This document shows positions 1 to 9,891 of a DNA stretch of 64,000 bases, one piece after another. The stretch is from an uncultured Alphaproteobacteria bacterium. Its GTDB lineage: Bacteria; Pseudomonadota; Alphaproteobacteria; Rhodobacterales; Rhodobacteraceae. Position numbers and translations under genes: made by a program. Positions within the stretch are counted from its first letter, which is position 1. Every line of letters starts with the position of its first letter. Location of the stretch: contig CACDWF010000002.1 in NCBI GenBank assembly GCA_902556405.1, positions 97,421 through 161,420 on the forward strand. Reading direction: 5' to 3'. The notes below the pieces were generated by a model. It saw only the letters and a program-made list of their open reading frames with translations. It had not been told where the DNA came from and ran no database searches.

Positions 1-993
1 GTTGGTTTGAAACCTGATGGTCGATTAGAAGTTAAATTTAGATTGTGGGATGTATCTCAGCAAAAAGAAATTGGAAAGGGGAAGCAATATTTTACAAATT
101 CCGAGAGCTGGAGGAGAATTTCGCATAAAATCTCAGATACTATATATACAAGGGTTACTGGCGAAGGCGCGTACTTTGATAGCAGAGTTGTTTTTGTTTC
201 TGAGACTGGACCAAAGGATAATAGAACAAAGAGACTTGCTATTATGGATCAGGATGGAGCAAATTTTAGGTTGTTAAAACATCCACCTTCTTTAGTGATT
301 GCGCCTCGCTTTTCTCCCACCACAAATAAGATAATTTTTACTGGATACGAAACAGGTAAGCCAAGAGTTTATTTAATGGACTTAAGTTCGGGAGAGATAA
401 CCTCACTACCTGAATTACAGGGGATGAGTTTTGCCCCAAGATTCTCTGCAGATGGAAGTGAAATAGTGCTTTCAATGACTGAGAATGGTAACACTGACAT
501 TTTCATAAGTAATTTGGCTTCAGGAACAAAAAGAAGACTAACAACTAATATTGCTATTGATACCGCACCAAGCTTTTCACCAGATGGAAATAGAATTGTA
601 TTTGAAAGTGATCGTGGAGGTGGGCAACAACTATATATTATTCCTTCTAAAGGGGGAGAAGCGAAAAGAATAAGTTTTGGCGAAGGTAGATATGCAACAC
701 CGGTTTGGTCACCTAGAGGCGACCTAATTGCATTCACTAAGATTAAAGAAGGGAAATTTCATATTGGAGTGATGCGCGTTGATGGGACTAAGGAAAGATT
801 GCTGACGACGTCGTTTCTGGATGAAGGTCCTGCTTGGGCTCCAAACGGTAGAGTCTTAATGTTTTTCAGAGAAACTCCAGGAAAGGCTGGAGCTCCTTCG
901 ATTTATTCTATTGATATATCTGGACGTAATCTCAGAAAGATAAAAACTTCTTCTTTTGCCTCGGATCCCAATTGGTCTCAAATTTTAAATTAA
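1..993 (+). CDS. tolB: Tol-Pal system protein TolB, 5'-truncated by window edge
   Basis: Periplasmic beta-propeller protein of the Tol-Pal envelope complex; it contacts Pal and helps outer-membrane constriction at division. The reading frame is open from base 1, so the signal peptide and the first part of the N-terminal domain lie outside the window; the TTG at 7 is internal. Visible are the end of the N-terminal domain (FRLWDVSQQ, then [12 protein letters not shown]) and repeated propeller blades with motifs such as [20 protein letters not shown] and PVWSPRGD. About 330 residues remain of a family near 430. pal and cpoB follow on the same strand, the standard order, which makes the call secure. 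Confidence 0.96.
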   Translation, partial: VGLKPDGRLEVKFRLWDVSQQKEIGKGKQYFTNSESWRRISHKISDTIYTRVTGEGAYFDSRVVFVSETGPKDNRTKRLAIMDQDGANFRLLKHPPSLVIAPRFSPTTNKIIFTGYETGKPRVYLMDLSSGEITSLPELQGMSFAPRFSADGSEIVLSMTENGNTDIFISNLASGTKRRLTTNIAIDTAPSFSPDGNRIVFESDRGGGQQLYIIPSKGGEAKRISFGEGRYATPVWSPRGDLIAFTKIKEGKFHIGVMRVDGTKERLLTTSFLDEGPAWAPNGRVLMFFRETPGKAGAPSIYSIDISGRNLRKIKTSSFASDPNWSQILN

Positions 994-1054
994 TGTTATC
1001 GTTTAAAATTTGTGATATAAAAATAAAATTCCAACAGTAGACGAGGCAAAAATT

Positions 1055-1525
1055 ATGAAAAACATTGGATTTGCAATTTTCGTCATCCTACTGCTTGTAG
1101 GGTGTGAAAATAATAAGAGCTCTGAAAGCTCACTAAATGACGCACAAATCTCTCAAAATGATATAGAGTATTTTCAAAAATTAGTAGGAGACACGGTTCT
1201 ATTTACTGTTGATCAAAGTGGATTGCGTCCAGATGCGATAAGTATTTTAAATGCGCAAGTGGAGTGGCTTAAAGAGAAGAAATTTTTACCTATCACTATA
1301 GAGGGACATGCTGATGAACAGGGAACAAGAGAGTACAATTTAGCTCTAGGTGCACGGAGAGCTACAGCAGTGAGAGAATTTTTTTTAGCGAAGGGAATTG
1401 AGCAAGATCGTCTTAGCATAGTTACCTATGGAAAAGAGAGGCCTCTGCGTGTTTGTTCTAATGAAGAGTGTTGGTCCAAAAACCGTAGAGCAGTGACAGT
1501 AGTTGGTAAAAAAATCGCAGATTAG
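1055..1525 (+). CDS. pal: Peptidoglycan-associated lipoprotein Pal
   Basis: Outer-membrane lipoprotein that binds peptidoglycan and TolB. The first 17 residues form a lipoprotein signal ending in the lipobox LLVGC, with the acylated Cys at residue 17. Residues about 50-154 are an OmpA-like peptidoglycan-binding domain with GHADEQGTREYN, LGARRA and a closing NRRAVTVV. The 156-residue length is normal for the family. It sits 61 bases after tolB and 28 before cpoB, so one tol-pal operon is likely. Confidence 0.96.
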   Translation: MKNIGFAIFVILLLVGCENNKSSESSLNDAQISQNDIEYFQKLVGDTVLFTVDQSGLRPDAISILNAQVEWLKEKKFLPITIEGHADEQGTREYNLALGARRATAVREFFLAKGIEQDRLSIVTYGKERPLRVCSNEECWSKNRRAVTVVGKKIAD

Positions 1526-1553
1526 TGATTAACAAATACATCATAAAGTTATC

Positions 1554-2354
1554 ATGCTTCTAAGATCATTTATTATAATTATTTTAACACAATTCCTACT
1601 AAACGTTGGCAAACCATTAGCAAGTGAAACTCCTGAATTGGAAGTGCTTCAAAAAAGGCTCTTACTACTTGAAAAGGAAATACTTGACTTAAAGATGAAA
1701 AACATTGTTGAAGATAAGTTTGAATGGCAGTTTTTAAAGATGACGGAAATAGAGAATGATATCAAAAAGTTACATAACAGATTTGAAATTCTTGAAAACA
1801 ACTACTATAAGGAGTTAAAAAACCTTAAGGCATTAATACTAAATTCTGACACAAGCAATCTCGAGCAAACACAAGATTATAATGAAAACATTCAGAAAGA
1901 GAGAGTAACTGAACCCTCACTCGATAACTCAGCGTCTTTAGAGAGCCTAGAAGTTCTTGGTAAAGAAGAAGAATTTTACATGAGTGCACTAAATCTCTTT
2001 GACAGGGGTCAAACAAAATTGGCTGAGCAACGTTTATCAGAATTTATAGAAAGGTTCCCAACCAGCACAAGACTCCATGCTGTTTTGTTCTGGAGAGCGG
2101 AGGCAAGAGTGAAAGATGAAAACTGGATTGGTGCCGCTAATGATTACCTGGAGAGTTTCACAATCAATCCAGACGGAGAGTCTGCTCCAAAAACATTGTT
2201 TGGTTTGGGAGTGAGTTTGGGAGCTATAGGAGAGAAAGAACAGGCCTGTTTAACCCTTGATGAAGTTGGATCTAGATTTGAAAATATTGAAAGATCTCTA
2301 TTGGGCGAAATTGTCAAAGCAAAAAATCTCTTAAACTGTGATCAGCCAAGATAG
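1554..2354 (+). CDS. cpoB: Cell division coordinator CpoB (YbgF)
   Basis: Periplasmic TPR protein that links Tol-Pal action to peptidoglycan synthesis during division. An N-terminal signal peptide (hydrophobic residues about 3-17) is followed by a coiled-coil region of Leu/Glu/Lys heptads (about 25-90), an acidic linker, and a C-terminal TPR domain (about 140-262) opening with EEFYMSALNLFDRGQ and containing SAPKTLFGLGVSLGAIG. The ATG at 1554 has no clear Shine-Dalgarno sequence. The end of the gene overlaps the annotated GTG start of tilS by 17 bases. Both position and architecture support the call. Confidence 0.9.
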   Translation: MLLRSFIIIILTQFLLNVGKPLASETPELEVLQKRLLLLEKEILDLKMKNIVEDKFEWQFLKMTEIENDIKKLHNRFEILENNYYKELKNLKALILNSDTSNLEQTQDYNENIQKERVTEPSLDNSASLESLEVLGKEEEFYMSALNLFDRGQTKLAEQRLSEFIERFPTSTRLHAVLFWRAEARVKDENWIGAANDYLESFTINPDGESAPKTLFGLGVSLGAIGEKEQACLTLDEVGSRFENIERSLLGEIVKAKNLLNCDQPR

Positions 2355-3612
2355 CACAAAAATGATCGAAAAGATTGTTAGGAATTTTGCTAGTCTGAAA
2401 CTACGCTCTTGTGGAATTGCCGTATCAGGTGGAAGTGACTCAATGGCTCTTTTTCATATGCTGACGGATTGGGAATCCAGGGATAAACCCGAAATAATAG
2501 TAGCATCAATAGATCATGGGTTGAGATCAGAAAGCAAATCAGAGGTTGAATTTGTTAAGAAGGCTTGTGAAGTGAAAAAAGTTAAACATTTCTCCCTAGC
2601 TCCAACTACTCATTTATTAAAAATGCCAGGGAATATACAAGACAACGCCCGATCCGCAAGATATAAATTATTACGAAATTGGGCTATTGCGAAAAACCTT
2701 CAATGTATTCTTCTGGGCCATACACTAGATGACCAAGAAGAAAACCTTCTAATTAGGTTTTTCAGGGGTTCAGGGGTAGACGGTTTAGTTAGTATGGAAG
2801 AGATGCTTCCTAGAAATGAAATCTTATGGATAAGACCATTATTAAAATTTAGAAAAGAAGACTTAAGAAACTATTTGAGAAATAAAAATTATAGTTGGGT
2901 AGACGATCCCTCAAATCACGATGATAAATACAAGAGGGTAAAGATTAGAAAGCTTCTTAAGCAACTGAAATCTAATAATCTAATAACACCTAATTTTGTA
3001 AAAACAGCTGACCACATGCTAAGGGCTTCAAAGCTATCAAGGGAAATAGCTATATCCAATTCGAAAACTCTTTTATCGTTTAATGATGTTGGTCAAATAA
3101 GTTTTCAAGTTGAAAAATTTTCTCAACTCTTTGAAGATTCTCAATACAGAATACTCGCCGGCATATTATCATGGTTTTCGGGAAGATTCTACAAACCCCG
3201 TTTTTCACAACTTGAGAATATGTATAACAAAATATTTAATGTTAATATGAGGGGTTCTACATTAGGTGGAACAATTTTTAAGAAAAAAAATGGTATAGTA
3301 ACTGTGACTCGAGAATTGGGTTCTATTGAAGAAAATTTTTTAGTAAAGAACAAAAAGTTTATTTGGGACAACAGATGGTTGATTACGTTAAAGTCTGGAT
3401 CTCAAGGACAATTATATGTCAAGCCTTATGGATTATTAGGAATTGATGACCAAGAAATTTCTATCACTGGTGAATTTGATAGAAATGCAATGGCAACAAT
3501 TCCTATGATAGTGACAAAGAGAGATGTTAAATTTGTACCTTTTTCTAATTTGAAGTATGATATTGATGTAAAATTATTAAATCAGGATAACGAGTTTTAT
3601 AAATTCTTTTAA
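2338..3612 (+). CDS. tilS: tRNA(Ile)-lysidine synthase TilS
   Basis: ATP-dependent enzyme that converts C34 of the CAU-anticodon tRNA-Ile to lysidine, so that AUA is read as Ile. The PP-loop motif SGGSDSMAL lies near residues 30-38; ASIDHGLRSES and LGHTLDDQEENLLIRFFRGSG are further family signatures. Length 424 is normal for a form with the C-terminal extension. The start is uncertain: the GTG at 2338 overlaps cpoB, while an in-frame ATG at 2362 would begin MIEKIV and keep the whole catalytic domain. tilS between cpoB and ftsH is a common alphaproteobacterial arrangement. Confidence 0.94.
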   Translation: MISQDSTKMIEKIVRNFASLKLRSCGIAVSGGSDSMALFHMLTDWESRDKPEIIVASIDHGLRSESKSEVEFVKKACEVKKVKHFSLAPTTHLLKMPGNIQDNARSARYKLLRNWAIAKNLQCILLGHTLDDQEENLLIRFFRGSGVDGLVSMEEMLPRNEILWIRPLLKFRKEDLRNYLRNKNYSWVDDPSNHDDKYKRVKIRKLLKQLKSNNLITPNFVKTADHMLRASKLSREIAISNSKTLLSFNDVGQISFQVEKFSQLFEDSQYRILAGILSWFSGRFYKPRFSQLENMYNKIFNVNMRGSTLGGTIFKKKNGIVTVTRELGSIEENFLVKNKKFIWDNRWLITLKSGSQGQLYVKPYGLLGIDDQEISITGEFDRNAMATIPMIVTKRDVKFVPFSNLKYDIDVKLLNQDNEFYKFF

Positions 3613-3633
3613 AAACAGTTGAATTTGCATTTA

Positions 3634-3660
3634 TTTAGCATACTTATAATGTGTGCTAAA
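3634..3660 (+). promoter_or_regulatory. Palindrome around a TATAAT box, upstream of ftsH
   Basis: Two 10-base arms, TTTAGCATAC (3634-3643) and GTGTGCTAAA (3651-3660), are inverted repeats matching at 9 of 10 positions. They flank TTATAAT (3644-3650), which contains a perfect -10 hexamer 30 bases before the ftsH start. No convincing -35 box lies 17 bases upstream. It could be an operator over the ftsH promoter, or a hairpin at the end of the tilS message; no T-run follows, which disfavours a terminator. Confidence 0.45.
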
Positions 3661-3679
3661 CTAAAGTGGTATTAAACAG

Positions 3680-5599
3680 ATGAATAACTACAGAAACATA
3701 GCCTTCTGGCTTATATTATTTTTCCTTCTCGTCGCTCTATTCAATGTTTTTAGCGGCAACACAATTAATAGTAAGAGAGAGCTATCGTTTTCTCAGTTTT
3801 TGGATCAAGTGGATTCGGGAAAGGTAGCAGAGGTTGTGCTTGATGGAGAGACCATTCATGTAAGAGAGACAGATGGTATGCGGTATGAGGTTGTTCAACC
3901 ACTTGGAACAAACCTAGTTGAGGTTTTAAGTAGCTCAGATATAGAAGTTCGTGCAGTTAAGCAGGAAAAATCTGGACTTATGAGTGCGATAGGCGTTTGG
4001 CTGCCCTTTATTTTATTGATCGGCGTGTGGCTTTACCTAATGAACCGGATGCAAGGCGGTGGACGTGGAGGTGCGATGAGCTTTGGTAAGTCAAAAGCAA
4101 AACTTCTTACCGAAAAACATGGCAAAGTAACATTTAACGATGTAGCTGGGATCGATGAGGCAAAAGATGAATTGGAAGAGATCGTTGAATTTTTAAAGGA
4201 CCCACAAAAATTTGGAAGGCTGGGCGGTAAGATACCTAAAGGAGCGTTGTTGGTTGGACCTCCTGGAACAGGTAAAACCCTTTTGGCTAGAGCTATTGCC
4301 GGGGAAGCAGGAGTACCTTTCTTCACTATATCTGGTTCAGATTTCGTCGAAATGTTTGTGGGAGTAGGGGCTAGCAGAGTAAGAGATATGTTCGATCAAG
4401 CAAAGAAAAATGCACCTTGCATCGTTTTTATAGATGAAATTGACGCGGTGGGGCGTCACAGAGGAGCCGGGTATGGTGGAGGAAACGATGAAAGAGAGCA
4501 AACGCTTAACCAACTCCTAGTTGAAATGGATGGTTTTGAGTCAAATGAAGGGGTTATCTTAATAGCCGCGACCAATAGGCCTGATGTTCTAGACCCAGCT
4601 CTTTTAAGGCCTGGACGATTCGACAGACAAGTTCAGGTGCCAAACCCTGACATTCAGGGCCGTACAAAAATATTAAATGTGCACGCAAAGAAGACTGTTT
4701 TAGGGCCAGATATCGATTTAAGAATAATAGCTCGAGGAACTCCCGGTTTTTCTGGAGCCGATCTAGCAAATCTAGTAAATGAGGCAGCATTAATGGCAGC
4801 GAGAGCAGGGAAACGGTTTGTCGCAATGATAGATTTTGAGAATGCGAAGGATAAAGTAATGATGGGTGCGGAGAGACGATCCATGGTAATGACTGATGAA
4901 GAGAAGAAATTGACGGCTTATCATGAGGCAGGACACGCTATTGTAGGATTAAATGTCCCACAGCACGATCCAATACATAAGGCAACAATTATACCCCGAG
5001 GAAGAGCGCTGGGTTTGGTGCTGAGCTTACCTGAACGTGATCAGTTATCAGTCACCAGGACTAAATATAAATCAAAGATAGCAATGGCTATGGGTGGTAA
5101 AGTTGCAGAGGAAATGGTTTTTGGTCCAGAGAATGTTACATCCGGGGCAAGCTCAGATATTCAGCAGATAACTAAGATAGCAAGAGCGATGGTAATGCAA
5201 TTTGGTATGTCCGATAGGTTAGGAAATATCGATTATGCCAACGAACAGCAGACATATTTAGGCCCAACAAGTCCTGGAAGTCAATTAGGTCCAGAAACAC
5301 AGGAGCAGATCGATATTGAAGTTAGAAAACTTGTTGACGAAGGTTATACGACAGCCAAAAATATATTAAAGAAGGAAAAAAAGAAGCTAGACTTATTAGC
5401 TAATGGATTGTTGGAGTACGAAACTCTCACGGGCAGTGAAATAACACAGGTGTTGTCAGGAAAACAACTTAATAGAGATTTGGATGACTTTGATGAACCC
5501 GATGACAAACAAAACAATAGTAGTGTTACCTCAATACCAAAAACTGGAACAAATGGTAGAAAGAAGGGTGGAGGTTTAAAGTCACAACCACAGTCTTGA
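3680..5599 (+). CDS. ftsH: ATP-dependent zinc metalloprotease FtsH
   Basis: Membrane-anchored AAA protease that degrades misfolded membrane proteins and regulators. Two transmembrane helices (about 6-25 and 100-121) bracket a periplasmic domain. The AAA module has Walker A GPPGTGKT near residue 193, Walker [12 protein letters not shown] and the second region of homology [19 protein letters not shown]. The zinc site HEAGH is near residue 415. The 639-residue length is typical, and the C-terminal tail is polar and low in complexity. The gene ends 2 bases from the convergent rimO. A palindrome over a TATAAT box lies just upstream. Confidence 0.98.
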   Translation: MNNYRNIAFWLILFFLLVALFNVFSGNTINSKRELSFSQFLDQVDSGKVAEVVLDGETIHVRETDGMRYEVVQPLGTNLVEVLSSSDIEVRAVKQEKSGLMSAIGVWLPFILLIGVWLYLMNRMQGGGRGGAMSFGKSKAKLLTEKHGKVTFNDVAGIDEAKDELEEIVEFLKDPQKFGRLGGKIPKGALLVGPPGTGKTLLARAIAGEAGVPFFTISGSDFVEMFVGVGASRVRDMFDQAKKNAPCIVFIDEIDAVGRHRGAGYGGGNDEREQTLNQLLVEMDGFESNEGVILIAATNRPDVLDPALLRPGRFDRQVQVPNPDIQGRTKILNVHAKKTVLGPDIDLRIIARGTPGFSGADLANLVNEAALMAARAGKRFVAMIDFENAKDKVMMGAERRSMVMTDEEKKLTAYHEAGHAIVGLNVPQHDPIHKATIIPRGRALGLVLSLPERDQLSVTRTKYKSKIAMAMGGKVAEEMVFGPENVTSGASSDIQQITKIARAMVMQFGMSDRLGNIDYANEQQTYLGPTSPGSQLGPETQEQIDIEVRKLVDEGYTTAKNILKKEKKKLDLLANGLLEYETLTGSEITQVLSGKQLNRDLDDFDEPDDKQNNSSVTSIPKTGTNGRKKGGGLKSQPQS

Positions 5600-5601
5600 C
5601 A

Positions 5602-6924
5602 TTACGTAAGTTTACCTTCTAGATCATATTCAGAAGAGCTTTCAATTTTAACAGGTACGCGATCACCTACGCAATGATGATTGTTGCTTTTTTTTGGGAC
5701 ATGTACTAAGCCGTCTATCTCCGGTGCATCAAAAATTGTCCTGCAAATAAGTTTTTGTGGTTCAACAGCGTCTATAACGCACGTATATGTGTTTCCTACT
5801 TTTTCTTTAAGCCTCAATTTGGAAAGTTCTTGTGCTTTACTCATAAAACGGTTGAAGCGATCGTCTATGACCTCATCTTGAACGTGGTCTTTGATTAAGT
5901 TTGATCTAGCTCCAGAAACGTTTTCATATTTAAAGCAACCAACCCTATCAATTTTTGCTACCTCTAACCAATCTAGCAGAAAATTAAACTCACTTTCAGT
6001 TTCTCCAGGGAAGCCCACAATAAAAGTTGATCTAAGATTAAGATCTGGATTAACTGAACGCCATTCCGAAATTTGTTCAAGTTCGTGCACATTGTTCGAA
6101 GGCCTGGCCATTCTTTTTAGTACCTCTGGATGTGCGTGTTGAAAAGGGACATCTAAATACGGTAATACGCTATTATGATCCATAAGTGGTATTAATTGTT
6201 TAACGTGGGGATATGGGTAAATATAGTGCAGTCGCACCCAAACTCCAAGAGATGCCAGCTCCTTAACTAGATTGTAGATGTTAGTTTTAAGCTTTTTCCC
6301 ATTTATTAAAACCTCTTCAAATTTTAAATCTAATCCGTAAGCCGAAGTATCTTGTGAAATTATAAGTAATTCTTTAGTACCCTTTTCAACTAAAGTCTTT
6401 GCCTCAGAAATTATTGAATTCATTGATCTAGATTTTAGGGGTCCTCGCAAAGAGGGAATTATACAAAAGGAGCATTTATGGTTGCACCCCTCAGAAATTT
6501 TTAAATAACTATAATGTCTCGGTGTAAGTTTAATATAAGACGAAGATGGCTTTGCTTCAAACCGATTGCTTTTTATTGGAATGTTCTCCGTAATTGAGTC
6601 CAAGACTTCATTGAATTTTTGAGGTCCTGTAATGGTCATTACATTTGGATGAGCCTCCCGTATAAATTCCGGAGTAGACCCGAGACACCCAGTTACTATC
6701 ACTTTTCCGTTTTCATTCAAGGCTTCACCAATAGCATTCAAACTTTCTGCTTTAGCTGAGTCAAGAAAACCGCACGTATTTACAATCACTGCATCGGCGC
6801 TGTCATAAGTCGGTGATATTCCATAACCCATTTTTTGTAGCTTGTTTATTAAAACTTCGGAATCAACCAGTGCTTTAGGACAACCGAGGCTAACTAAACC
6901 GATCTTAGGAGAATTTTTATCCAT
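5602..6924 (-). CDS. rimO: Ribosomal protein uS12 methylthiotransferase RimO
   Basis: Radical-SAM enzyme that methylthiolates an aspartate of ribosomal protein S12. The N-terminal UPF0004 domain has cluster cysteines near 15, 51 and 80 (SLGCPKALVDSE, VNTCGFLDSA, VTGCLG). The radical-SAM CxxxCxxC is C147, C151 and C154 in EGCNHKCSFC. A TRAM domain closes the protein (about 372-440). The early SLGCPKALVDSE and 440 residues separate RimO from MiaB and MtaB. It runs convergent to ftsH, and its start codon lies 7 bases after the dmdA stop, so it is probably transcribed with dmdA. Confidence 0.95.
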   Translation of the reverse strand: MDKNSPKIGLVSLGCPKALVDSEVLINKLQKMGYGISPTYDSADAVIVNTCGFLDSAKAESLNAIGEALNENGKVIVTGCLGSTPEFIREAHPNVMTITGPQKFNEVLDSITENIPIKSNRFEAKPSSSYIKLTPRHYSYLKISEGCNHKCSFCIIPSLRGPLKSRSMNSIISEAKTLVEKGTKELLIISQDTSAYGLDLKFEEVLINGKKLKTNIYNLVKELASLGVWVRLHYIYPYPHVKQLIPLMDHNSVLPYLDVPFQHAHPEVLKRMARPSNNVHELEQISEWRSVNPDLNLRSTFIVGFPGETESEFNFLLDWLEVAKIDRVGCFKYENVSGARSNLIKDHVQDEVIDDRFNRFMSKAQELSKLRLKEKVGNTYTCVIDAVEPQKLICRTIFDAPEIDGLVHVPKKSNNHHCVGDRVPVKIESSSEYDLEGKLT

Positions 6925-6931
6925 AATGTAT

Positions 6932-8059
6932 TTAAATAAATGATTTTAGCTTGGGATTAAAGGGTCTTTCTTTAACAAAAGCATCTCTTAACTTATTTTC
7001 TATGAGGACCTGCAACTTGGTACCCTCAATGGCATAATCGACGTCAACGATGCCAATAGCAACATTTGTATTGAACTCTGTCGAAAAAATTCCAGAGGTA
7101 ACCTCCCCCACCTTTTTGTTGTTAAATATAGGCCAGTGATCGTAACAAAATGGCACCTTATCGCCTTTAATATCAAAGTATCTCAATACTTTGGAGGGGC
7201 CATTAATTGCTATATTTTCAAGAGCTTTGGAACCAATACATGTAGAATTTGCATCAATCTCACAAAATCTGCCGAGACCGCACTCGAAGGGAGAATTTTG
7301 GATTGTCATATCAGATCCGTAAGACAAAAGTCCAGATTCAATTCTTTCGATCTGGTTCGGACAGCCTGGTCTAACATTCAAATCTTTCCCATTTGTAAAT
7401 AATTCCTCCCATAACTCATCGGCGTATTCCGTGCCTTCAACATAAATTTCAAAGCCACCTTGCTTCGACCAACCAGTTCTAGCAACGTTAACAGTATGTT
7501 TCCCGAATTTAAGTTTTCGTAGGTCAAAATAACCGAAGTAGTCCATTTCATTTCCAAAAATTCTTTTCATAAGAAGCCTAGATTTAGGTCCTTGAATTGC
7601 CAAAGGCGCAACTGAAGGTTCTGATACGTCAACACTTAATTTTAATGCAGCAGCAATCCCTGAAACCCATAAAAGGACATCACTATCAGCTATAGAAATC
7701 CAGTAACGGTCTTCTTCTACTCTTAACAGTACAGGATCATTTATCATACCCCCATTTTGATTGACCATAGGAGCGTAAAGACATTTGTTTGGGTTCATGT
7801 CCTTTACATTTCTAGGGGTTAAAAGTTCTAATAAGGTTTCGGCGTCTTTTCCTACAATTTCAACTTGTCTTTGGACAGATACATCCCATACTTGAACTTC
7901 ACTCTTCAAGTGTCGGCAGTCTTCCTCCGCGTCTTTGAAGATGGTTGGGAGAATCATGTGGTTATAAACTGTTATGCCCTTAACTTGTTTCTCTATTTTA
8001 GAAGAGAAGGGGGTGCGTCTTATTCTTTTTGTTGGAGTTAAAATTTTACCTTGCAACAC
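6932..8059 (-). CDS. dmdA: Dimethylsulfoniopropionate demethylase DmdA
   Basis: Tetrahydrofolate-dependent enzyme of the GcvT fold that moves a methyl group from DMSP to THF, giving methylmercaptopropionate; it opens the marine DMSP demethylation pathway. The sequence carries stretches I recognise from DmdA rather than from glycine-cleavage GcvT: RRTPFS, TVYNHMILPT, VQVWDVSVQRQVEI, GGMINDPV, ARTGWSKQGGFEIYVEG and IERIESGLLSYGSDM. Length 375 is close to the roughly 365 of known DmdA. No dmdB, dmdC or dmdD lies beside it. Other GcvT-like THF demethylases (sarcosine or dimethylglycine type) are the alternative, but motif agreement favours DmdA strongly. Confidence 0.88.
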   Translation of the reverse strand: MLQGKILTPTKRIRRTPFSSKIEKQVKGITVYNHMILPTIFKDAEEDCRHLKSEVQVWDVSVQRQVEIVGKDAETLLELLTPRNVKDMNPNKCLYAPMVNQNGGMINDPVLLRVEEDRYWISIADSDVLLWVSGIAAALKLSVDVSEPSVAPLAIQGPKSRLLMKRIFGNEMDYFGYFDLRKLKFGKHTVNVARTGWSKQGGFEIYVEGTEYADELWEELFTNGKDLNVRPGCPNQIERIESGLLSYGSDMTIQNSPFECGLGRFCEIDANSTCIGSKALENIAINGPSKVLRYFDIKGDKVPFCYDHWPIFNNKKVGEVTSGIFSTEFNTNVAIGIVDVDYAIEGTKLQVLIENKLRDAFVKERPFNPKLKSFI

Positions 8060-8152
8060 TTTTCTCCTATCGTAAACAAACTCGAATTCTGATATAAATC
8101 ATTAATCGAACTATGCAATGGTTTTTATAATATTGGGCGAAATTTTGTTAAC

Positions 8153-8593
8153 ATGACCAAACAAAAAAATATTCTAATTTTAAATGGGCCCAACCTGAAC
8201 CTACTCGGCACAAGACAACCTGAAATATATGGATCTAGAACTCTTAAAGACTTAGAGGAAATGTGTGTTAGTAAAGGGAAAGCTTGTTCAATGAATATAA
8301 AGTTTGTACAAAGTAATTCGGAATCGGAGTTAGTTACGTTTATACAGGAGGCAATAAATACTTCAGATGGTATCATTATAAATGCCGCTGCATACTCGCA
8401 TACTTCGGTCGCAATACTTGATGCCTTAAATTCTTTTACTGGGTATGTAATCGAAGTTCATATATCTGACATTTCTAAGCGAGAAGAGTTCAGGAAATTT
8501 TCATATGTTTCTTTGAGGGCAAATTTTGTAATTATGGGAAAGGGTTTGGAAGGATATATTGAAGCAATCGAAAAGATGCAACAAGAAGATTAG
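8153..8593 (+). CDS. aroQ: Type II 3-dehydroquinate dehydratase AroQ
   Basis: Dehydrates 3-dehydroquinate to 3-dehydroshikimate in the shikimate pathway; a cytosolic dodecameric enzyme. The opening ILNGPNLNLLG, catalytic Tyr26 (PEIYGSRT), Asn77 (IIINAAAYSHTS) and His103 (IEVHISDISKRE) are all present, and 146 residues is full length. A TATAAT at 8126-8131 lies 21 bases before the ATG and may be its -10 box. Usually this gene precedes accB-accC in Alphaproteobacteria; here it is followed after 9 bases by nitrile hydratase genes. Confidence 0.95.
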   Translation: MTKQKNILILNGPNLNLLGTRQPEIYGSRTLKDLEEMCVSKGKACSMNIKFVQSNSESELVTFIQEAINTSDGIIINAAAYSHTSVAILDALNSFTGYVIEVHISDISKREEFRKFSYVSLRANFVIMGKGLEGYIEAIEKMQQED

Positions 8594-8602
8594 AGTTTTA
8601 GT

Positions 8603-9223
8603 ATGAAAAAAGACAATATTAAACAATTTCACAAAGAGTTTCCAAGCAATCCAGAAGCCAGAGTTAAAGCCTTAAAGTCGATCCTAAAAAAAGAAGGGCT
8701 CATTGATCAAAAAGCATTGGATGAAATTCTCGATACTTACCAGAATAATGTAGGCCCCTTAAATGGCGCAAAAATAGTTGCCAAAGCGTGGACGAACAAA
8801 AAGTTCAAAGTGGATCTAATGAATAATACGGATCAGGTGTTAAAGGATATGGAGCTTAATGGTCGTCAAGGTGAACATGTTGTGGTGGTAGAGAATACTG
8901 AGACTATCCATAATCTTATAGTCTGTACCCTTTGTAGCTGTTATCCGTGGCCTTTGTTGGGGTTACCACCTAGCTGGTATAAGTCCGATGCCTATCGAAG
9001 TCGAGCAGTGAGAGAGCCTAGGGAAGTTTTAGGCGACTTTAACGTCAAACTTCCAATATCAAAAAAAGTTAAAGTTTGGGACTCGACTTCAGAGATCCGG
9101 TATCTTGTCCTGCCACAACAGCCACTTAGTTCTAAGGGATTGAGTGAAAATGAATTAGTAAGTTGGGTGACGCGTGATAGTATGATAGGGACAGGCTTTC
9201 CAAAGCCTCCAAAAGGTGAATAA
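8603..9223 (+). CDS. nthA: Nitrile hydratase alpha subunit, cobalt type
   Basis: Catalytic subunit that hydrates nitriles to amides. The metal-binding loop reads VCTLCSC, with C108, C111 and C113 as ligands. Thr at 109 is the signature of the non-corrin cobalt class; the iron class has Ser. The following WPLLGLPPSWYKS and YRSRAVREPREVL are family hallmarks. The 206-residue length is normal. Its stop overlaps the beta-subunit start (ATG at 9223), so the two are translationally coupled. Thiocyanate hydrolase gamma shares the same loop, but the full-length beta partner favours nitrile hydratase. No amidase is in the window. Confidence 0.93.
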   Translation: MKKDNIKQFHKEFPSNPEARVKALKSILKKEGLIDQKALDEILDTYQNNVGPLNGAKIVAKAWTNKKFKVDLMNNTDQVLKDMELNGRQGEHVVVVENTETIHNLIVCTLCSCYPWPLLGLPPSWYKSDAYRSRAVREPREVLGDFNVKLPISKKVKVWDSTSEIRYLVLPQQPLSSKGLSENELVSWVTRDSMIGTGFPKPPKGE

Positions 9224-9891
9224 TGTCTAAGGCGCATGACATGGGTGGTCGGCTTGACCCACGAAGAATTGATATCACGTCAAGTAACGTGAAATTTAAG
9301 GCAGATTGGGAAAAGGAAGTTTTCGCTATAACTTTAGCGTTGGGTTTTTCAAGTTTATGGAATTTGGATAGATCTCGTTACGCGCGAGAGTCTCTGGAGC
9401 CACAAGACTATCTACAATTTGGTTATTTCGAAAAATGGCTTGCTGGTCTAATCAACCTATTGGGCGAAAACGGTATTATTAAAGATGGGAAAGAAAGTGG
9501 AGGCAATTTAAAAAAAAGCTCTTTTCGCATATTAGAAGCAAAAAATGTAAAAAAATTGTTGCATTTGGGGGGACCAACCAAAAGAGAGAGTACTAAAGAG
9601 AAAAAATTCAACTTAGGGGATACTGTTTCCGTAAGAGCTAAAAATAGTAATACAAGAGTTGAAAAAGGTCATACAAGACTACCAGACTATGTAAAGGGAA
9701 TGGCTGGTAAGGTCATTGCTTATCACGGTAGCCATGTATTTCCAGATGCAAACGCTCATTTTTTGGGGGAAAGTCCGGAAGCACTCTACTCAGTAGAATT
9801 TAAGAGCCAAGATTTATGGGATAAATGTGAGCATGTTGAGGATACAGTAGTAGTTGATTTATGGGAAAGCTATCTTGAAAAATTCAAATGA
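9223..9891 (+). CDS. nthB: Nitrile hydratase beta subunit
   Basis: Structural partner of the alpha subunit in the heterodimeric enzyme. The start MSKAHDMGG is the characteristic beta-subunit opening. An N-terminal helical part (about 25-90: FKADWEKEVFAIT, FEKWLAGLINLL) is followed by a C-terminal SH3-like barrel (about 125-222) with GHTRLPDYVKGMAGKVIAYH and VFPDANAH. Length 222 is normal. The third gene of the cluster overlaps its end by 38 bases. Confidence 0.93.
   Translation: MSKAHDMGGRLDPRRIDITSSNVKFKADWEKEVFAITLALGFSSLWNLDRSRYARESLEPQDYLQFGYFEKWLAGLINLLGENGIIKDGKESGGNLKKSSFRILEAKNVKKLLHLGGPTKRESTKEKKFNLGDTVSVRAKNSNTRVEKGHTRLPDYVKGMAGKVIAYHGSHVFPDANAHFLGESPEALYSVEFKSQDLWDKCEHVEDTVVVDLWESYLEKFK

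Noticed and set aside
3189..3371. Antisense reading frame inside tilS
   Set aside because: It lacks a ribosome site and has no family-like sequence. It is a shadow of the real gene, like others antisense to ftsH, rimO and the transporters.
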